From Saxidomus purpurata (Eukaryota > Mollusca > Bivalvia > Venerida > Veneridae): 64,000 nucleotides of DNA. Made by a program: the position numbers and the translations under genes. The DNA lies in NCBI GenBank assembly GCA_022818135.1, contig JAFMSR010000015.1, forward strand, positions 20,509,550-20,573,549, written 5' to 3'. Numbering within the stretch: the stretch's first letter is position 1; every line of letters begins with the position of its first letter. Shown piece by piece: positions 1 through 13,869 of this stretch. The notes below the pieces were generated by a model. That model saw only the letters and a list, made by a program, of their open reading frames with translations. It searched no databases and had not been told where the DNA came from.

Positions 1-468
1 TTTATAAGTATGTCAATATATACATAAACTACTGGTCGTTTGTATTTTGTATGCCTTTATATGACTGTTGGAGTTTAAGAATAAAGGCGGAGTATTGTAC
101 TGTTTACTGTAAGGGGAGTAACTGTTTCTTGGAGTTTGCTCGTAGGCCCCGCCTTTTGTCAGTAGAAATAAGAGCGATTAACTGTTAACGAGAACAGCCT
201 TCTACTTGACAATGGTATTTTCGGTAAGATAGGTTTCCCCCACGTATGGGTGGAGAAGAGAAAAGGGAATCTTGATGTACATTCTGAAATAAAACTCAAT
301 ATATGATAATTTGCTACATTTTCTCGCATAAAAAAAAATAACAGCGTCATTTACCAACCTTGAACAAAAGTGTATATACAATAAAAACACCCAGCATTTA
401 CCGGAGAGTCTGTCAATTCACCTGTACTAATTCCTTTTCGTCCGAGGGATTCATGGATTCAATGTAGG
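1..468. other. AT-rich flank, nothing recognised
   Basis: No exon, repeat family or RNA gene is recognisable here. The short antisense frames carry no domain-like sequence and no splice context. Confidence 0.5.
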
Positions 469-1050
469 CACAGGAAGTTGATATTTTGTCCAAAAAATAA
501 AAATGATCAATGTATCTTGCGAAAAAAATCACCCCTCTATATATATAAACACAAGGAATGCAATGCCTTCCGTACCCCACCCACTTCTCCCATACAAGAA
601 CATTTTTTGTAACAAACTGACAACTGGGTTTTCTGGTCTAGACAGTAAAAGTGTTTAAAATTATCACTGAATCTGTCCTTACCTTTAATTTATCGTTGTT
701 TTAACTACTGAAAAAGCATCTCTTTCGCGAAATTTTCCAACACGTCGACTCCATGTGCTGACGTCAGAGCTTTCTCCTCCGGAGCGAAAGTAACATATTT
801 TTCTTAAATATTATTCTTTTGAAAATTTGTTGTATGTTTGCAGTGTTCTCTTATTATTTTTTAATGATAAAAAATGGAAATATTTTGTTATTTTATAGGT
901 TTAGTTAATTTATACTTACTACAACAAAATAGGAAAACCAAATCAAGCGGGGTAAAAAAAAACAAAAATAATATCAAACAGGGAATGCCACGTACCAAAA
1001 ACGCAGCCTCCCCAAAACGAGCCCCACAGCACCCAGAAGTGCACACCACC

Positions 1051-1092
<42 letters not shown>

Positions 1093-1739
1093 CACAATCA
1101 TGTACACACACAAACATACACTACCAACACACACAAGCATACAAAGCAAACACACGAGGACAAAACGAACAATTAACGGAACACAGTGGGGTAACTCTTA
1201 CAAACGGTGCGAATTGAACCGAATAGAATTGAAGTCTTTATTTGGGTTTGGACACATTTCAGAGTATTTACTTCAGTGTTTAAATTTTACTTGTACCACA
1301 CGACCTGGTCAAAACAAAACTGTGTCCTTCTGAAGGCAGAAATTGTTTCTTCCTATGTCATTCTCGTTAAGCGTGCTTGTACGAACTGTAACGGTACACA
1401 GAATTTACACTAGTTACCTTCGCTCCGGAGGAGAAAAGCTCTGACGTCAGCACATGGAGTCGACGTGTTGGAAAATTTCGCGAAAGAGATGCTTTTTCAG
1501 TAGTTAAAACAACGATAAATTAAAGGTAAGGACAGATTCAGTGATAATTTTAAACACTTTAACTGTCTAGCCCAGAAAACCCAGTTGTCAGTTTGTTACA
1601 AAAAATGTTCTTGTATGGGAGAAGTGGGTGGGGTACGGAAGGCATTGCATTCCTTGTGTTTATATATATAGAGGGGTGACTTTTTTCGGAAGATACATCG
1701 ATCATTTTTATTTTTTGGACAAAATATCAACTTCCTGTG
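469..1739. mobile_element. Foldback / long-TIR element with about 326-bp arms
   Basis: The arm at about 469-794 reappears as its reverse complement at about 1414-1739, nearly base for base with a few substitutions. The outer ends read CACAGGAAGTTG. The flanks ATGTAGG(CA) at 462-470 and 1740-1748 repeat directly, consistent with a 7-9 bp target-site duplication; an hAT-type 8 bp is possible. The interior (795-1413) has no transposase frame, so the element is non-autonomous. It carries a separate insertion, the Penelope tail at 953-1192. The family is not identified. Confidence 0.85.
953..1192 (-). mobile_element. 5'-truncated Penelope-like 3' tail with CA microsatellite (copy 1)
   Basis: Read on the - strand it has a TG-rich microsatellite (1049-1100), then a conserved block of about 85 bp (GTGCACTTCTGGGTGCTGTG to GGCATTCCCTGTTTG), then the T-rich end TTTGATATTATTTTTG plus a T run. 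The same block and end recur at 26525-26787, 53778-53863, 58905-59020 and 62152 onward. The last is continuous with a Penelope-type RT. The copy lies inside the foldback element at 469-1739, so it inserted later. Confidence 0.7.
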
Positions 1740-1748
1740 ATGTAGGCA

Positions 1749-2699
1749 AAATTCAAAAATTCCATTCTCCCAAGTTTAGTGAACTCAACATGATGAGCAG
1801 TCCTTAATGAGCAAAAGAAACTATGAGCTTTTCAATGAACAATGCTTCGGTGAAAAGTGAATTATGCGACCGAGTAAATGTCACTTTTTCTCTTAAATAT
1901 ACTGTACCACGGATACAATACTACAGAAACTACCAGAAATTATCACACGATTTTCACGCGTATAGTAAATTAAATATATTTTTTTTGTAATCTTAGTAAC
2001 GGTCAGAATTTTAAGCACCGTTCTCACTACATGTTAGAAACATGAACCAGGTAACTTACTTTGTGTTATTGTATTTCACCTTTCTGCAAAACAAATTTAG
2101 TTTTAAAGAATAAAAACCCTGGCGATCGAGCGGGCATGGAGACAGATATTTATGCACGAACGTCGACGCACGAACACGCACGAGCGTTTGTGAACTTATA
2201 TACCAACAAGTCTTGACCTGCTACCGACCTTGACCCAAGTTTCTATGGTCTAAGGTTCTAGTACTGGTCCTTTCAAGGAACGATGGTTAGGTAAACTGTC
2301 TGACTGTAGAAATGACTATGGTACACTTGAAACGGGTGTGAAACCCACATACAACAACTACTCTCCGCTAGAGAAACAGAATATTGCAGAATCAGCATGG
2401 ATTTATTACCATGGTTACAACAATTGGTAGAAACTGTGACAGGTTAAACAGATCTGAATTACGGGATTAATAGATATCAAGTAGATTAACGCCGAAAGAA
2501 AAAAGTTTAATCTTGAGACACATTACAAAATGGATTAGTTCATAACACATAATATGGTATTAAAGTCGGATGGAGAATCAATAATAATACATAGAAATAG
2601 TAAAAGTGTTAGTCATAACTTCTGTAGATATCTGTTATATTTCGTAGTCTGTACTCCTGTGCAGGGGAGGGGAACACTGATACAAGCACGCGTTTGACA
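1749..2699. other. Intergenic, nothing recognised
   Basis: AT-rich sequence. A slightly GC-richer patch at about 2140-2350 has no frame or recognisable repeat. No gene is supported. Confidence 0.4.
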
Positions 2700-3440
2700 C
2701 AGTTTAATTACATAGCCCTAAATTTAGACGAAATACTTCATTATATGGTGTCTGATTTCTGCCTTGAATTGTTTTCGATTTGGCGGGACCAAACCCGAAA
2801 TCTCGACATTTGTCGCGTTTTCCATTGGCGAAAGTCATAAACACGACAGATTGAAGGCGAAAAGAAGGACAAGCAGTTTTCGAGTTGGCGGGTTTTATTA
2901 CGTTGTGTTTCCGCCCCTTTGTTTGTAGTGTTTCGTCATGAAAACTATGCAAGTAACAGTTTTGTCGTACTTTCGTATTTTCGACTTTCTGACTTGGAGG
3001 GACGAAAAATCCAAAACACAACAGATAATAGGCGAAAAGCGACAAACCAAAGGCGACACACCTTCAATATGTCGTGTTTTCGACATTATGGTCCGCCACG
3101 TCGAAAACACGACAAAATAAATACTTGTCGTATTTTCGACCTTTCGCTCCGAATTTTTGAAAATACGACAAATAAAGGGCGAAACACGAGGTATTATAAC
3201 CCGTTAACTTGAAATATCTACGAAAAAATATTTGGTTTCGCCCTTTGTCGTGATTTCGATTTCAATACGGAACAGTTCGCAACGCCAAGTCTAAAAGTCG
3301 AAACACGACAAAATAGCTGCTTGTCGAGTTTCCGTGTTTTCGACTTTTCGGAAGAAATCAGCCACCATACTAGGATCAGAAATTCAGTGAAAGTTCAGTT
3401 CATCGCCTTTTGAAAACTGTCGAAATACGATCTGTTATTG
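2700..3440. repeat. Mosaic repeat of short dyad words (GTCGTGTTTTCGAC-like)
   Basis: Variants of GTCGTGTTTTCGAC, GTCGTATTTTCGAC and their complements recur in both orientations at irregular spacing, interleaved with GGCGAAAAGCGACA-like words. The strand can pair with itself in many registers. Open frames on both strands (for example 2704-3045 and 2919-3212) arise from this composition and are not genes. The style resembles the large palindrome at 27570-28297, though the words differ. Confidence 0.6.
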
Positions 3441-4939
3441 ATTAAATTCAAATCACTAAAATATACTATAATACATTTCGGAACAAAAGAAATGAAAGCC
3501 ATATTTAGGTCAACTAGAAGAGGTCTACTGTTATAATTGGTTTACATTGTTTAGAAGTATCGTCCGACAGTGGAATGTAAAGTTTATTTTCTTAACAAAG
3601 ACCAGTAGTGTTCGACACGCACTGGAAATGCAGAACTTTCTCTATTTTGTTTGCAACATACATGATGCATTCGTTTCAAGCATTTTATGCATACCAGACT
3701 CCCCGCAGCGGGTACTTTCCCCCTAGAGTACACGGTACCGGTTTCCATAACATTAAGTCGAAAACTATTTCGTCGATACGACGTTTCGTCGAATAATCGG
3801 ATCGATCTGAACCTCGTGCTCATGACAGAAACTATTTTTTTGCATAATTGTGCAATTACATATCGTAACATGACGTCACAGGAAGTACTTGTTAAGATAA
3901 AAGGGAGGCAATTTATGTTATTAACATAAGTAATTTCAGCTCCAATAAGTAACGGTAGAAAACAAATATTTTGCATTTATGATAAATGTCATCAAATGTA
4001 ATTAATGAAATCTAAAAATATTGATTTTAACTAAGTGTGCGCGCTATTACAAAATAAATTTTAAATTAGTGCAGCACGCGTGCATGAAAGCATTAAAGAG
4101 TAAAAAGGAAAAAAAGAGTCTTTTGTTAGAGAAACCTCTGTACGCTAGTTGCAATGCAACATTATTAAACAGGATACATTGTATTGGCGTAACTGTGTTT
4201 GCAAAAAAAACTCCATATGACGCAATTTCTTTATGATAAAACATAACTATGGTGGGCAGAAATCGGTATTTTTTGTATTGCTTGTGGGTTTTTTTAATCG
4301 TCGTAACTTTCTTAAAACAAATATCACTGGAAAGCTCATAAAACGCACGATTTATTCATCAATTTCAATTTTAGATAAAATAAAAAATAAAAATGTGCAC
4401 TGTTGCAACATGCAGTTAAGAAAAATGTCATTGAAAACGTTCATTCTTTTTTAAGAGATATTTTAATATGAGTACCAAGAGCACTTCAGACCTTTTTGAA
4501 CTTTGATTTTTTTGGCAATCTCTCCTTTGTGTAGGCGAAGTATGCTTTAGTCTACCCGAAAAATAAAAATGGAGTTTTGCGATCTTTTATTGATTAAGCT
4601 GATGTTATAACCTGCTTTTTTATTTTCGCTGACTCCTCAAAATCTAATCTTTGAATGTCACGCTCCTCCTCCCTCGACAAAACATGTCACTTGAGTAACA
4701 AGAAAGAACAATCATTACCGGTATTAAATGTCATAAACTTGTTCATAAGCCTAGTTTCAATTAATTTATCGGGGTATTTAGTTTATTTGACGATTTTGTG
4801 ACTCGGACGAATGTTATTGGTTGGCCACGTATGTATAATGTACTAATACTTACATGTATTAAGGCGGATGGTTAGATGACCAGTTGACTGGCTGGAATTT
4901 TGGATGGATAACTGGTTGGCTATATGGCTGAATGGCTGC
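3441..4939. other. Intergenic, nothing recognised
   Basis: Several short frames occur on both strands but none shows splice context, a domain or a repeat family. About 4860-4940 is cryptically simple sequence rich in GGATGG/CTGGCTG words. Confidence 0.4.
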
Positions 4940-5094
4940 CTAGAGAAAAAGAGAAGGGAATAAGAGCGAAAAAGATACCTTGATTTGCAATTCAGTACCA
5001 AAGAATAACACGAAATAGTACTTTACCAAATGATACGAAATATTACGTAATATTACTTTACTCAGTATGCACATACATTGTACATATCGTCTCC

Positions 5095-5356
5095 CTTTGT
5101 CTTGTGGTTTAGGCATAAGCCTCGGGAGCGGGAGGTCAAAGGTTCGAATCCCAGCAGGGGTCCGTTCTGATATGGCCGGTTGGTAAGCCACCAGCTAGTT
5201 AAATAATGGTTACCGTATGCCTACCTGCCTGGTGCCTGGCATTTAAATGATAGGATTCGGGAGGTTATTGTGCTCAGAAAGAAGATGTCCCATAAGGCAG
5301 AAATGGCTGGCCCTTTAATAAGAGGGTGACACCATAAGAAACAAACACTTTTCCTT
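5095..5356 (+). mobile_element. tRNA-derived SINE, family B (copy 1)
   Basis: The head contains a pol III A-box-like stretch (TGTGGTTTAGGCATAAGCC) and a B-box (GGTTCGAATCCC, about 5141-5152). The body, from TCCGTTCTGATATGGCCGG through GTGACACCATAAGAAACAAA, recurs with about 85-90% identity in reverse orientation at 33015-33240. Two independent copies with a tRNA-like head identify a SINE. The 3' end near 5356 is set by where the copies stop matching. Confidence 0.75.
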
Positions 5357-5570
5357 ACAGTATAAACAATTTATATCTGGGGCTGGGGCTGGTTTGGGTC
5401 TGGGCTGGGGAAGGGGTTGACAAGCTAGCTGACTGACTGAATGACCGATATGACTGACTGACTGATTGAAATAGAATGAAAAAAAAATGAATGTAAGTGT
5501 CGGACAAAAAAGTATCTTACTTCAACGTATTCAAGAAAAATTTATATATAGATAAGTAATTGAGTATTTT

Positions 5571-5763
5571 ATGAATGAATAAGTGAATGAATGAATGAAT
5601 TATTGAATGAATGTATGAACGAATGAATAAATGAGTGAGTGAGTGAGTGAGTGAGTGAGCGAGCGAGCGAGCGAGCGGGCGAGGGAGGGAGGAAGGGAGT
5701 GAGTGAGTGAGTGAGTGAGTGAGTGAGTGAGTGAGTGAATGAATGAATGAATGAATGAATTAC
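5571..5763. repeat. (GAGT)n/(GAAT)n/(GAGC)n compound microsatellite
   Basis: Long runs of GAGT and GAAT with a central GAGC/GCGGGCGAGGGAGG segment. A reverse-complement array of the same tetranucleotides lies at 39598-39720. Nearby 5440-5465 has a short GACT run and 5380-5416 a CTGGGG-rich patch. Confidence 0.9.
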
Positions 5764-6067
5764 TTTATAAAAACTATTTATTAAATGCTTGCTTGTACAT
5801 GACTGTATCAGCTTTCCCTAGGCGTGTCGTCATAATCAGATTAAACATTTTGAAATACAAAACAATCACTCTTCGCAAGTGATTTTGAAAGCTTTCGTAT
5901 TGATCAGTACGAACAGAGACAAAAGGTGTCTTTGTTACCAAATAAGCCATAACAATCAGTACTTTGTTTAGACATTGTTGCCAAAAGAAGATCACCTACC
6001 ATGACAACGTGTGCATATGATATATACAGCCGCTCTTTCATTCCTACCCTTAGTATTCTGTAAAACC

Positions 6068-6114
6068 TTCTAACGTACAGTTGTGTTGTTTTTCTATTGT
6101 TCTAATCAGTCAAG
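6068..6114 (+). promoter_or_regulatory. Putative 3' splice acceptor in the beta-tubulin 5' leader
   Basis: Just upstream of the start codon there is a branch-point-like TTCTAAC (about 6068-6074), a pyrimidine-rich tract and AATCAG, leaving only TCAAG before ATG. This looks like an acceptor, so the 5' UTR may be spliced from an upstream non-coding exon. The alternative is an unspliced leader initiated from the TATA-like GATATATAC at about 6018-6026. Confidence 0.4.
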
Positions 6115-8864
<2,750 letters not shown>

Positions 8865-9311
8865 AGTGAACAATAACAAACTGTTTTATGATTACTAAGT
8901 TATAACATGGACACCTACGCATCTCGAAATAATTCGCCATAATTCACAACTGCAAAATATTAAAAGTCAGTTGATTCAGTTCGCGCAAACAAATACTTTT
9001 TAAGTTAACAAATGCTTGAAAAACATTATTAATTCAAATTTCACAGATTGTTTAAGAAGTTAATAAGTATGTTTAAGAATTTTTAAAAATATACTGCTGT
9101 ATGAATTTTGTTTGTTGTTAGTTTAAAAAAGTCCTATTTTACCGGAAAATAAGTTGAATTTTTTAGGTTAGTTTGGAAAATGTTGTTACATGTTACAAGT
9201 TAATGAGACAAAATTAAATGATATAAAACTAGCATCATCTTGATTGTTTTACTTTCTACCTGTGAATAACCCTCGTTTCTTAAGATGAACATTAATTACT
9301 GATTTATACTC
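8865..9311 (+). other. Beta-tubulin 3' flank
   Basis: AT-rich. No canonical AATAAA is seen. An ATTAAA at 8959-8964, about 95 bp after the stop, is the nearest polyadenylation-signal variant. Nothing else is recognised. Confidence 0.35.
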
Positions 9312-9497
9312 CTAGTATAATGTTACTGGTAAAGTATTGTTCAATGCCTGATCGTTGTTGTATTTGTCAAATACCGCCGACATTTGTTGTTGTATATTCG
9401 ACAGTTCTCCGAGCTTTGTTGAAAGTTCGTTTCCCTCGATTTGCGAGAGATGAATTTCTTTAGCACGTTGTCTCTTCGCATTTTCTTGTTGATCTTG
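9312..9497 (-). CDS. Possible terminal exon of an unidentified coiled-coil protein
   Basis: On the - strand an acceptor-like CATTGACTCAG ends at 9498. It is followed by 61 codons in phase 0, rich in Q, E, K and N (QDQQENAKRQRAKEIHLSQ at the start, ending in NNTLPVTLY), then TAG. The composition suggests a coiled coil, and codon use is less AT-biased than nearby non-coding sequence. I do not recognise the protein and saw no upstream exon on the - strand. It could be a chance open frame. Confidence 0.3.
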   Translation of the reverse strand, partial: QDQQENAKRQRAKEIHLSQIEGNELSTKLGELSNIQQQMSAVFDKYNNDQALNNTLPVTLY

Positions 9498-10758
9498 CTG
9501 AGTCAATGATTAATAGTGTTATAAAAGTACATGTTTGAACATATACAGTGTAGCTTTACCGCTTTATCTTGGGAATTTCTTGCTCTAAAACGCCTCACTT
9601 AACGAATGACTTGCGTATCTATCCTGTTAGCTCATGACAAATCTCGGCACTGGAATGCCATAGGTTCGAACCGTATCAGGCTAAAAGGTTTACACATTAC
9701 GTGTTTGTTGACAGTTTATTGTACACGGAACGGGAAAATTGTAAGACAATGCTAACTACCATACTCATATTCACTCTTCACTCTTAATCCGTACTTCAAA
9801 TCTGGACGCAACAAAAGGTTTTAATTCGCAGTGCAACAGTCACTTCCCTGTGAAAAAAATAAAATTAAGGTGCAAGGGAGATAATTAAAGTTAGGCACAT
9901 AGAAATATCCGTCTATAAATTGATGCCACTGCGACAACTGAAACATTATAACTTGAGTGTTCTTTAATTCTGAACGGTTTCAACAGAAAACACGGTATTA
10001 GAATGTTTTTCTCATTGACTGCAGTCACAGTTACTTGATTTGGATGCACTGGTTTATCTTTAATCAAACATACGTCAAGCAACATAAAAACAAGACATGC
10101 ACAGTGCTCAATATGCAGATCTTCTCGGGTACCGCGGTAGTCATGCGGCCGTTGGTTCAGATATAATGCAAAGTTTGGGTTTGAAATGAGTTTGGCCATT
10201 TTAAGCTTGTCGCAACCTTCTACCGGCGAGTCAGCCAGTTAACCTCAAGAATTTTTAGTTAACATAAAATAAATAGAGGATAATTGTTGGTTTCGGTGTA
10301 AGATCACGTTATAATTTCACCGAGTGGGCACCAGTAGTGATCTTTTCACGAGTGGCGCAGCCACGAGTGCAAATACCTACTTTTGGAGTTCACGAGTGAA
10401 ATTATCGTGATATGACATCGATACCAACACTTTTCGGTTTATTTTACGTCTCAAACTCTACTTTTGTTGAGTTTATTTCAATAAAATGTCGAAAATCGCG
10501 GGAAGCGTCACCAAAAAGCATCGCAAACATATAAATACTTTTTGACGTTAATCCGGGCAACAGATTTTGATAATTTTCACTGCGTGGACAGTGAGTTTAC
10601 CGGAATATAATCCGACGTTATATTTCAATAAACCACCGAAAACCATAAAACAAGTACGTTTATATCCATAACACATAGATAATTTACAGAACGCTTTCTG
10701 CACTTACGCTGTATCATCAATGGTATATATTATTCTGCCATCAGGCGGCCAACATCTA
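9498..10758. other. Intergenic with degenerate repeats
   Basis: A tRNA-like word GGTTCGAACC at about 9663 suggests an old SINE remnant. About 10310-10440 has CACGAGTGAAATTATCGTGATATGA words of a dispersed repeat also echoed near 44760. The - strand frame at 9891-10199 has no supporting context. Confidence 0.35.
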
Positions 10759-10890
10759 GCGGAAACAAATAGCCAGCAAGTTAATAACGGAAACAAATGG
10801 CCGGCAAATAGAAAGCGGCAACAAATAGTAGGAAACAAATAGCCGGCAAGTAGATAACGGAAACAAATAGACGGCAAGTATGTAGATAAT
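10759..10890. repeat. 28-bp tandem repeat, about 4.5 copies
   Basis: Imperfect units of the form ACGGAAACAAATAGCCGGCA plus AGTAGATA follow one another. One unit is about half length. Confidence 0.7.
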
Positions 10891-10935
10891 GGAATATTAT
10901 GGATATTCGATACCAATAATTCTCGTTACCGTACC

Positions 10936-11273
10936 GTTTTTGCGTCTCCTGGAAATTCGTACCATTTCTAAAAATTAAATTCCTGTTATGCTTTCGCCCG
11001 ATATAGGTTTTGCCTATTTTAGTACTAGACGGTGCAACGTTATAAGTATGTTATCGTATCGTCCAGGAGTCGACACTTTCAAATGTTGGATGGGTATATG
11101 ACAAATCACTTATTTTATTGCTTTTAGTATTCAATTAAATACTCGTACATACGTTTACCTATGGACGGGCTTCGCCCGTAATATGGAAATAGGCAATACG
11201 TATATCGGGGGAAAGCATAACAGGAATTTCATTTTTAGAAATGGTACGAATTTTCAGGGGACGCAAAAACAGT
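10936..11273. repeat. Inverted repeat with about 90-bp arms
   Basis: The left arm at about 10936-11022 (TTTTTGCGTCTCCTGGAAAT to TATAGGTTTTGCCTATTTTA) matches the reverse complement of about 11185-11273. The central part is the first of three direct repeats listed at 11028-11880. No open frame is present. MITE-like, family unknown. Confidence 0.65.
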
Positions 11274-11880
11274 TCAAGTTCCGAAAATAACGCACAGACG
11301 GTGCATCGTTATAAGTATGTTATCGTATCGTCCATGCGGATGCGGACAAATTGAAATCTTCCATGGGTAATCGTGAATTCATTAATTTTATTGCTTTCAG
11401 TAATCAATGAAATACTCGTACATACGTTAAGTTATGGTTGGGCTTCGCCCGAAGGGCGCTTCGCGTCCTTCGAGCTTTCGCCCGTAATAATCTTCTTTCG
11501 CACCGAGATGCTATTTTCGCGAAAATTGCTAATTACGGCATTTAGATTTTCCCAGCGCGTGATATGAGATGTTACGACATTTCATTTTGATCGATTATTT
11601 TTCAGAAATGACTTTTAATTACATGGATTCCGAGAGTGGAATACACCTATCATAAAAGTAAATGTTTTAGAATGAAAAGCGGTCGGCGAAAGCCTGTATT
11701 GACGGTGCAGCAATACATTTTATGTATTACATTTTTTACGAGGAAACATAGACAGACTGAAGTAGACACATTATGATTTTACATGGGTATATGTCACTTA
11801 AGTTATTTTAATTGCCTTAGTAACTAATAACTCGTATGTTTACGTTCGCGCCCTTTGAGCTTTCCGCTTTCATCCGTATA
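11028..11880. repeat. Three dispersed direct copies of a 160-190-bp unit
   Basis: Copies begin with GACGGTGCA at 11028, 11297 and 11701. They share a following ATGGGTATATG-like block, TTATTTTATTGCTTTYAGTA, ATACTCGTACATACGTT and a terminal CGGGCTTCGCCCG or equivalent. The third copy is the most diverged. The first two also share TTATAAGTATGTTATCGTAT right after the start. Confidence 0.65.
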
Positions 11881-12149
11881 AAAAGTCAAGTAACTATCTA
11901 TTATTCAAATTTTCTCAACTTTTGAATCACCTTATTTGAACGTATCCTTTTAAAAGTGTCAAGTATCAAAACACACCAAAACAGTTATATTTTGTTGCGC
12001 TTTTGACCAATAAGTTTGTTATTATGGTGTTTATAACTGTATTTATTCTATATACCTCAGAGCTATTTTAAAGAGGCTCATTTATTATGCATTACTCCTT
12101 TTACCCATATTAAATACAGGATACAAACAGATCTCTTGACACATAAGAC

Positions 12150-12545
12150 TTAAGGGGTGTTCAGGTAACACTTTTGTCGCTCTCTTACAGTTTGTCAGAA
12201 TAACCAAAATCCAAGTACAAAAAGGGGCACAACTCTGTCAAATATGACCTTTGCATACAAAATTTGGCGGAATCACGACCCCTTTGTCATAAGCAATACA
12301 ATTTGAAAGTTTGATAAAGAAACCTTAAGAAATAGCAAAATTATAGCCAACGTTAAGATTTTGTGACGGACCGACGGACAAAGTGATCCCTATTTTTCTC
12401 TAAAACAGACATTTATTTCTATGAACAGGCAAAACTTCACTATAATGTATTGAAACAGACATATTTGTAATGATAACGTTATTATCCCCCGCTAAAGGCA
12501 GTGGTTTTGTCGGTCCGTCCGTCGGTCCGTCGGTCCGGAGCCATA
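12150..12545. repeat. Tandem-core element fragment with inverted GACGGACC blocks
   Basis: Sequence typical of the window's tandem-cored elements (GGGGCACAACTCTG, ATGACCTTTG, CCAACGTTAAGATTTTGTGA) leads into GACGGACCGACGGAC at about 12365. About 145 bp on, the reverse complement GTCCGTCGGTCCGTCGG occurs at about 12515. This may be two element ends head to head. Confidence 0.45.
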
Positions 12546-12717
12546 GAATAGAATTTCATTAAACTCAAATTAAGTATACAACAGCATAATACCGCTACGC
12601 ACGCACAACTTTCGTCAGGGTTGTGTAAGTAGCTCAAAGCTATTGCTTCTTCCATTGTTTTGCTACATATTCAATATAAAAAGCTTAGAATTCTATTTCT
12701 CTGAAACCGATTATAAT

Positions 12718-13745
12718 CAAAGCGCTGTGAGCGCTGAAGGACTGGGGGCTATAGGTTAACTCCCCGAAAAACAACTTTTGACCTACGTGTTTTGCGCTGA
12801 ACCTTACCTAAAGCGCGGGTCGAAATGTGCATAGGACGAAATTCAATATATGACACAGAATGAATGATTCACAAATATATGGGTGGCAGGGAAGTTTGTT
12901 TTATTATGAAACGTACGTTAAATGAAAAATAATCACATAGTCAACATTATAAATTGTTTAAACCAATAAAAATAATTTGATCTGCGCTTTGTACAACTTC
13001 AAGCGATATGATCTGATTATGTGAATCGAAAATTATTGTGTACCAAGGACAAGACCTTGAAACAGAAATAAATAAAGCAATACCAGCAATGAAATATAAA
13101 TACAGTACTGTACAATGTGTATAAGAGAAAACCAAAAATGAATCTGGGTTACCTTGTAGTTGTAATCGGTGAAACCGTTCACTGGGCCTTGACATGCAAC
13201 GTCCTCGATATATGGCGGGTGATTTTGATCACGTGAATTCCTTCTCGGGAATGTACGTAAATTATATCTTTGTTTTAGAGAAATTTATTTTTAGGTAAAT
13301 ATATATGTAATCGTTCGTAAATAACAAAGTTGTCAATGAAATAACATCGGAAATTTGAAAATCAAACTACAAACTCTTATATCGAGCTCCGTACGTTTCC
13401 GTAAATTTCCGTAAATATCCGTACTTTTCCGTGATATGCATATGATTATCTTCCGTAATCAGCTAACAGCGCATTAATTTCTAAAACAGAAAAAATGTGT
13501 AATGCAGCCCGTAAGCTATATACATTTCTGCAATCGTTTGAAGTTGTATGTACTCTTTTCATTTGTAATATGTTCTTATCGTATGCGACATTCAAACAGA
13601 AGATTGATCTGGTCTGTCTTGCACTACTTTCGCATAGCGCATGTTTACAGTTGTTATTCGCACATAGCACAGTTAAATTGTCTGCAGTGTTTGAAATGTG
13701 GTATGCTAACTTAGGCCTAGGGGACTTTCAGTCCCCAGGCCAAAA
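12718..13745 (+). mobile_element. 1-kb hairpin-ended non-autonomous element, copy A
   Basis: The whole block matches the reverse complement of 24941-25945 at roughly 80-85%. The left end carries AGCGCTGTGAGCGCT. The right end is a hairpin, GGCCTAGGGGACTTTCAG then TCCCCAGGCC. The imperfect sequence AGAATTCTATTTCTCTGAAA occurs near 12689 and again near 13842, outside the right hairpin. Frames inside (12947-13195, 13446-13833) are not conserved open in copy B, so it is non-coding. Family unknown; termini with hairpins rather than TIRs would suit a Helitron-like origin. Confidence 0.75.
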
Positions 13746-13869
13746 ATTTAATGTAATGATCACTCTTTCTAATATCCACCCAATACATCCCCAGACCACA
13801 CACCAACCCTGTGGGGATGATATTCAATTTTAAACATTAAAATTCTATTTGTCTGAAACCGGCTATTAA

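Noticed and set aside
9640..9690. tRNA-like sequence with GGTTCGAACC
   Set aside because: The ends can pair (CCTGTTA / TATCAGG), but the length is only about 58 nt and the T stem is mismatched; treated as a degenerate remnant.
12947..13833. Frames at 12947-13195, 13446-13670 and 13495-13833
   Set aside because: All lie within the 1-kb element copy A; the corresponding sequence in copy B does not keep them open.
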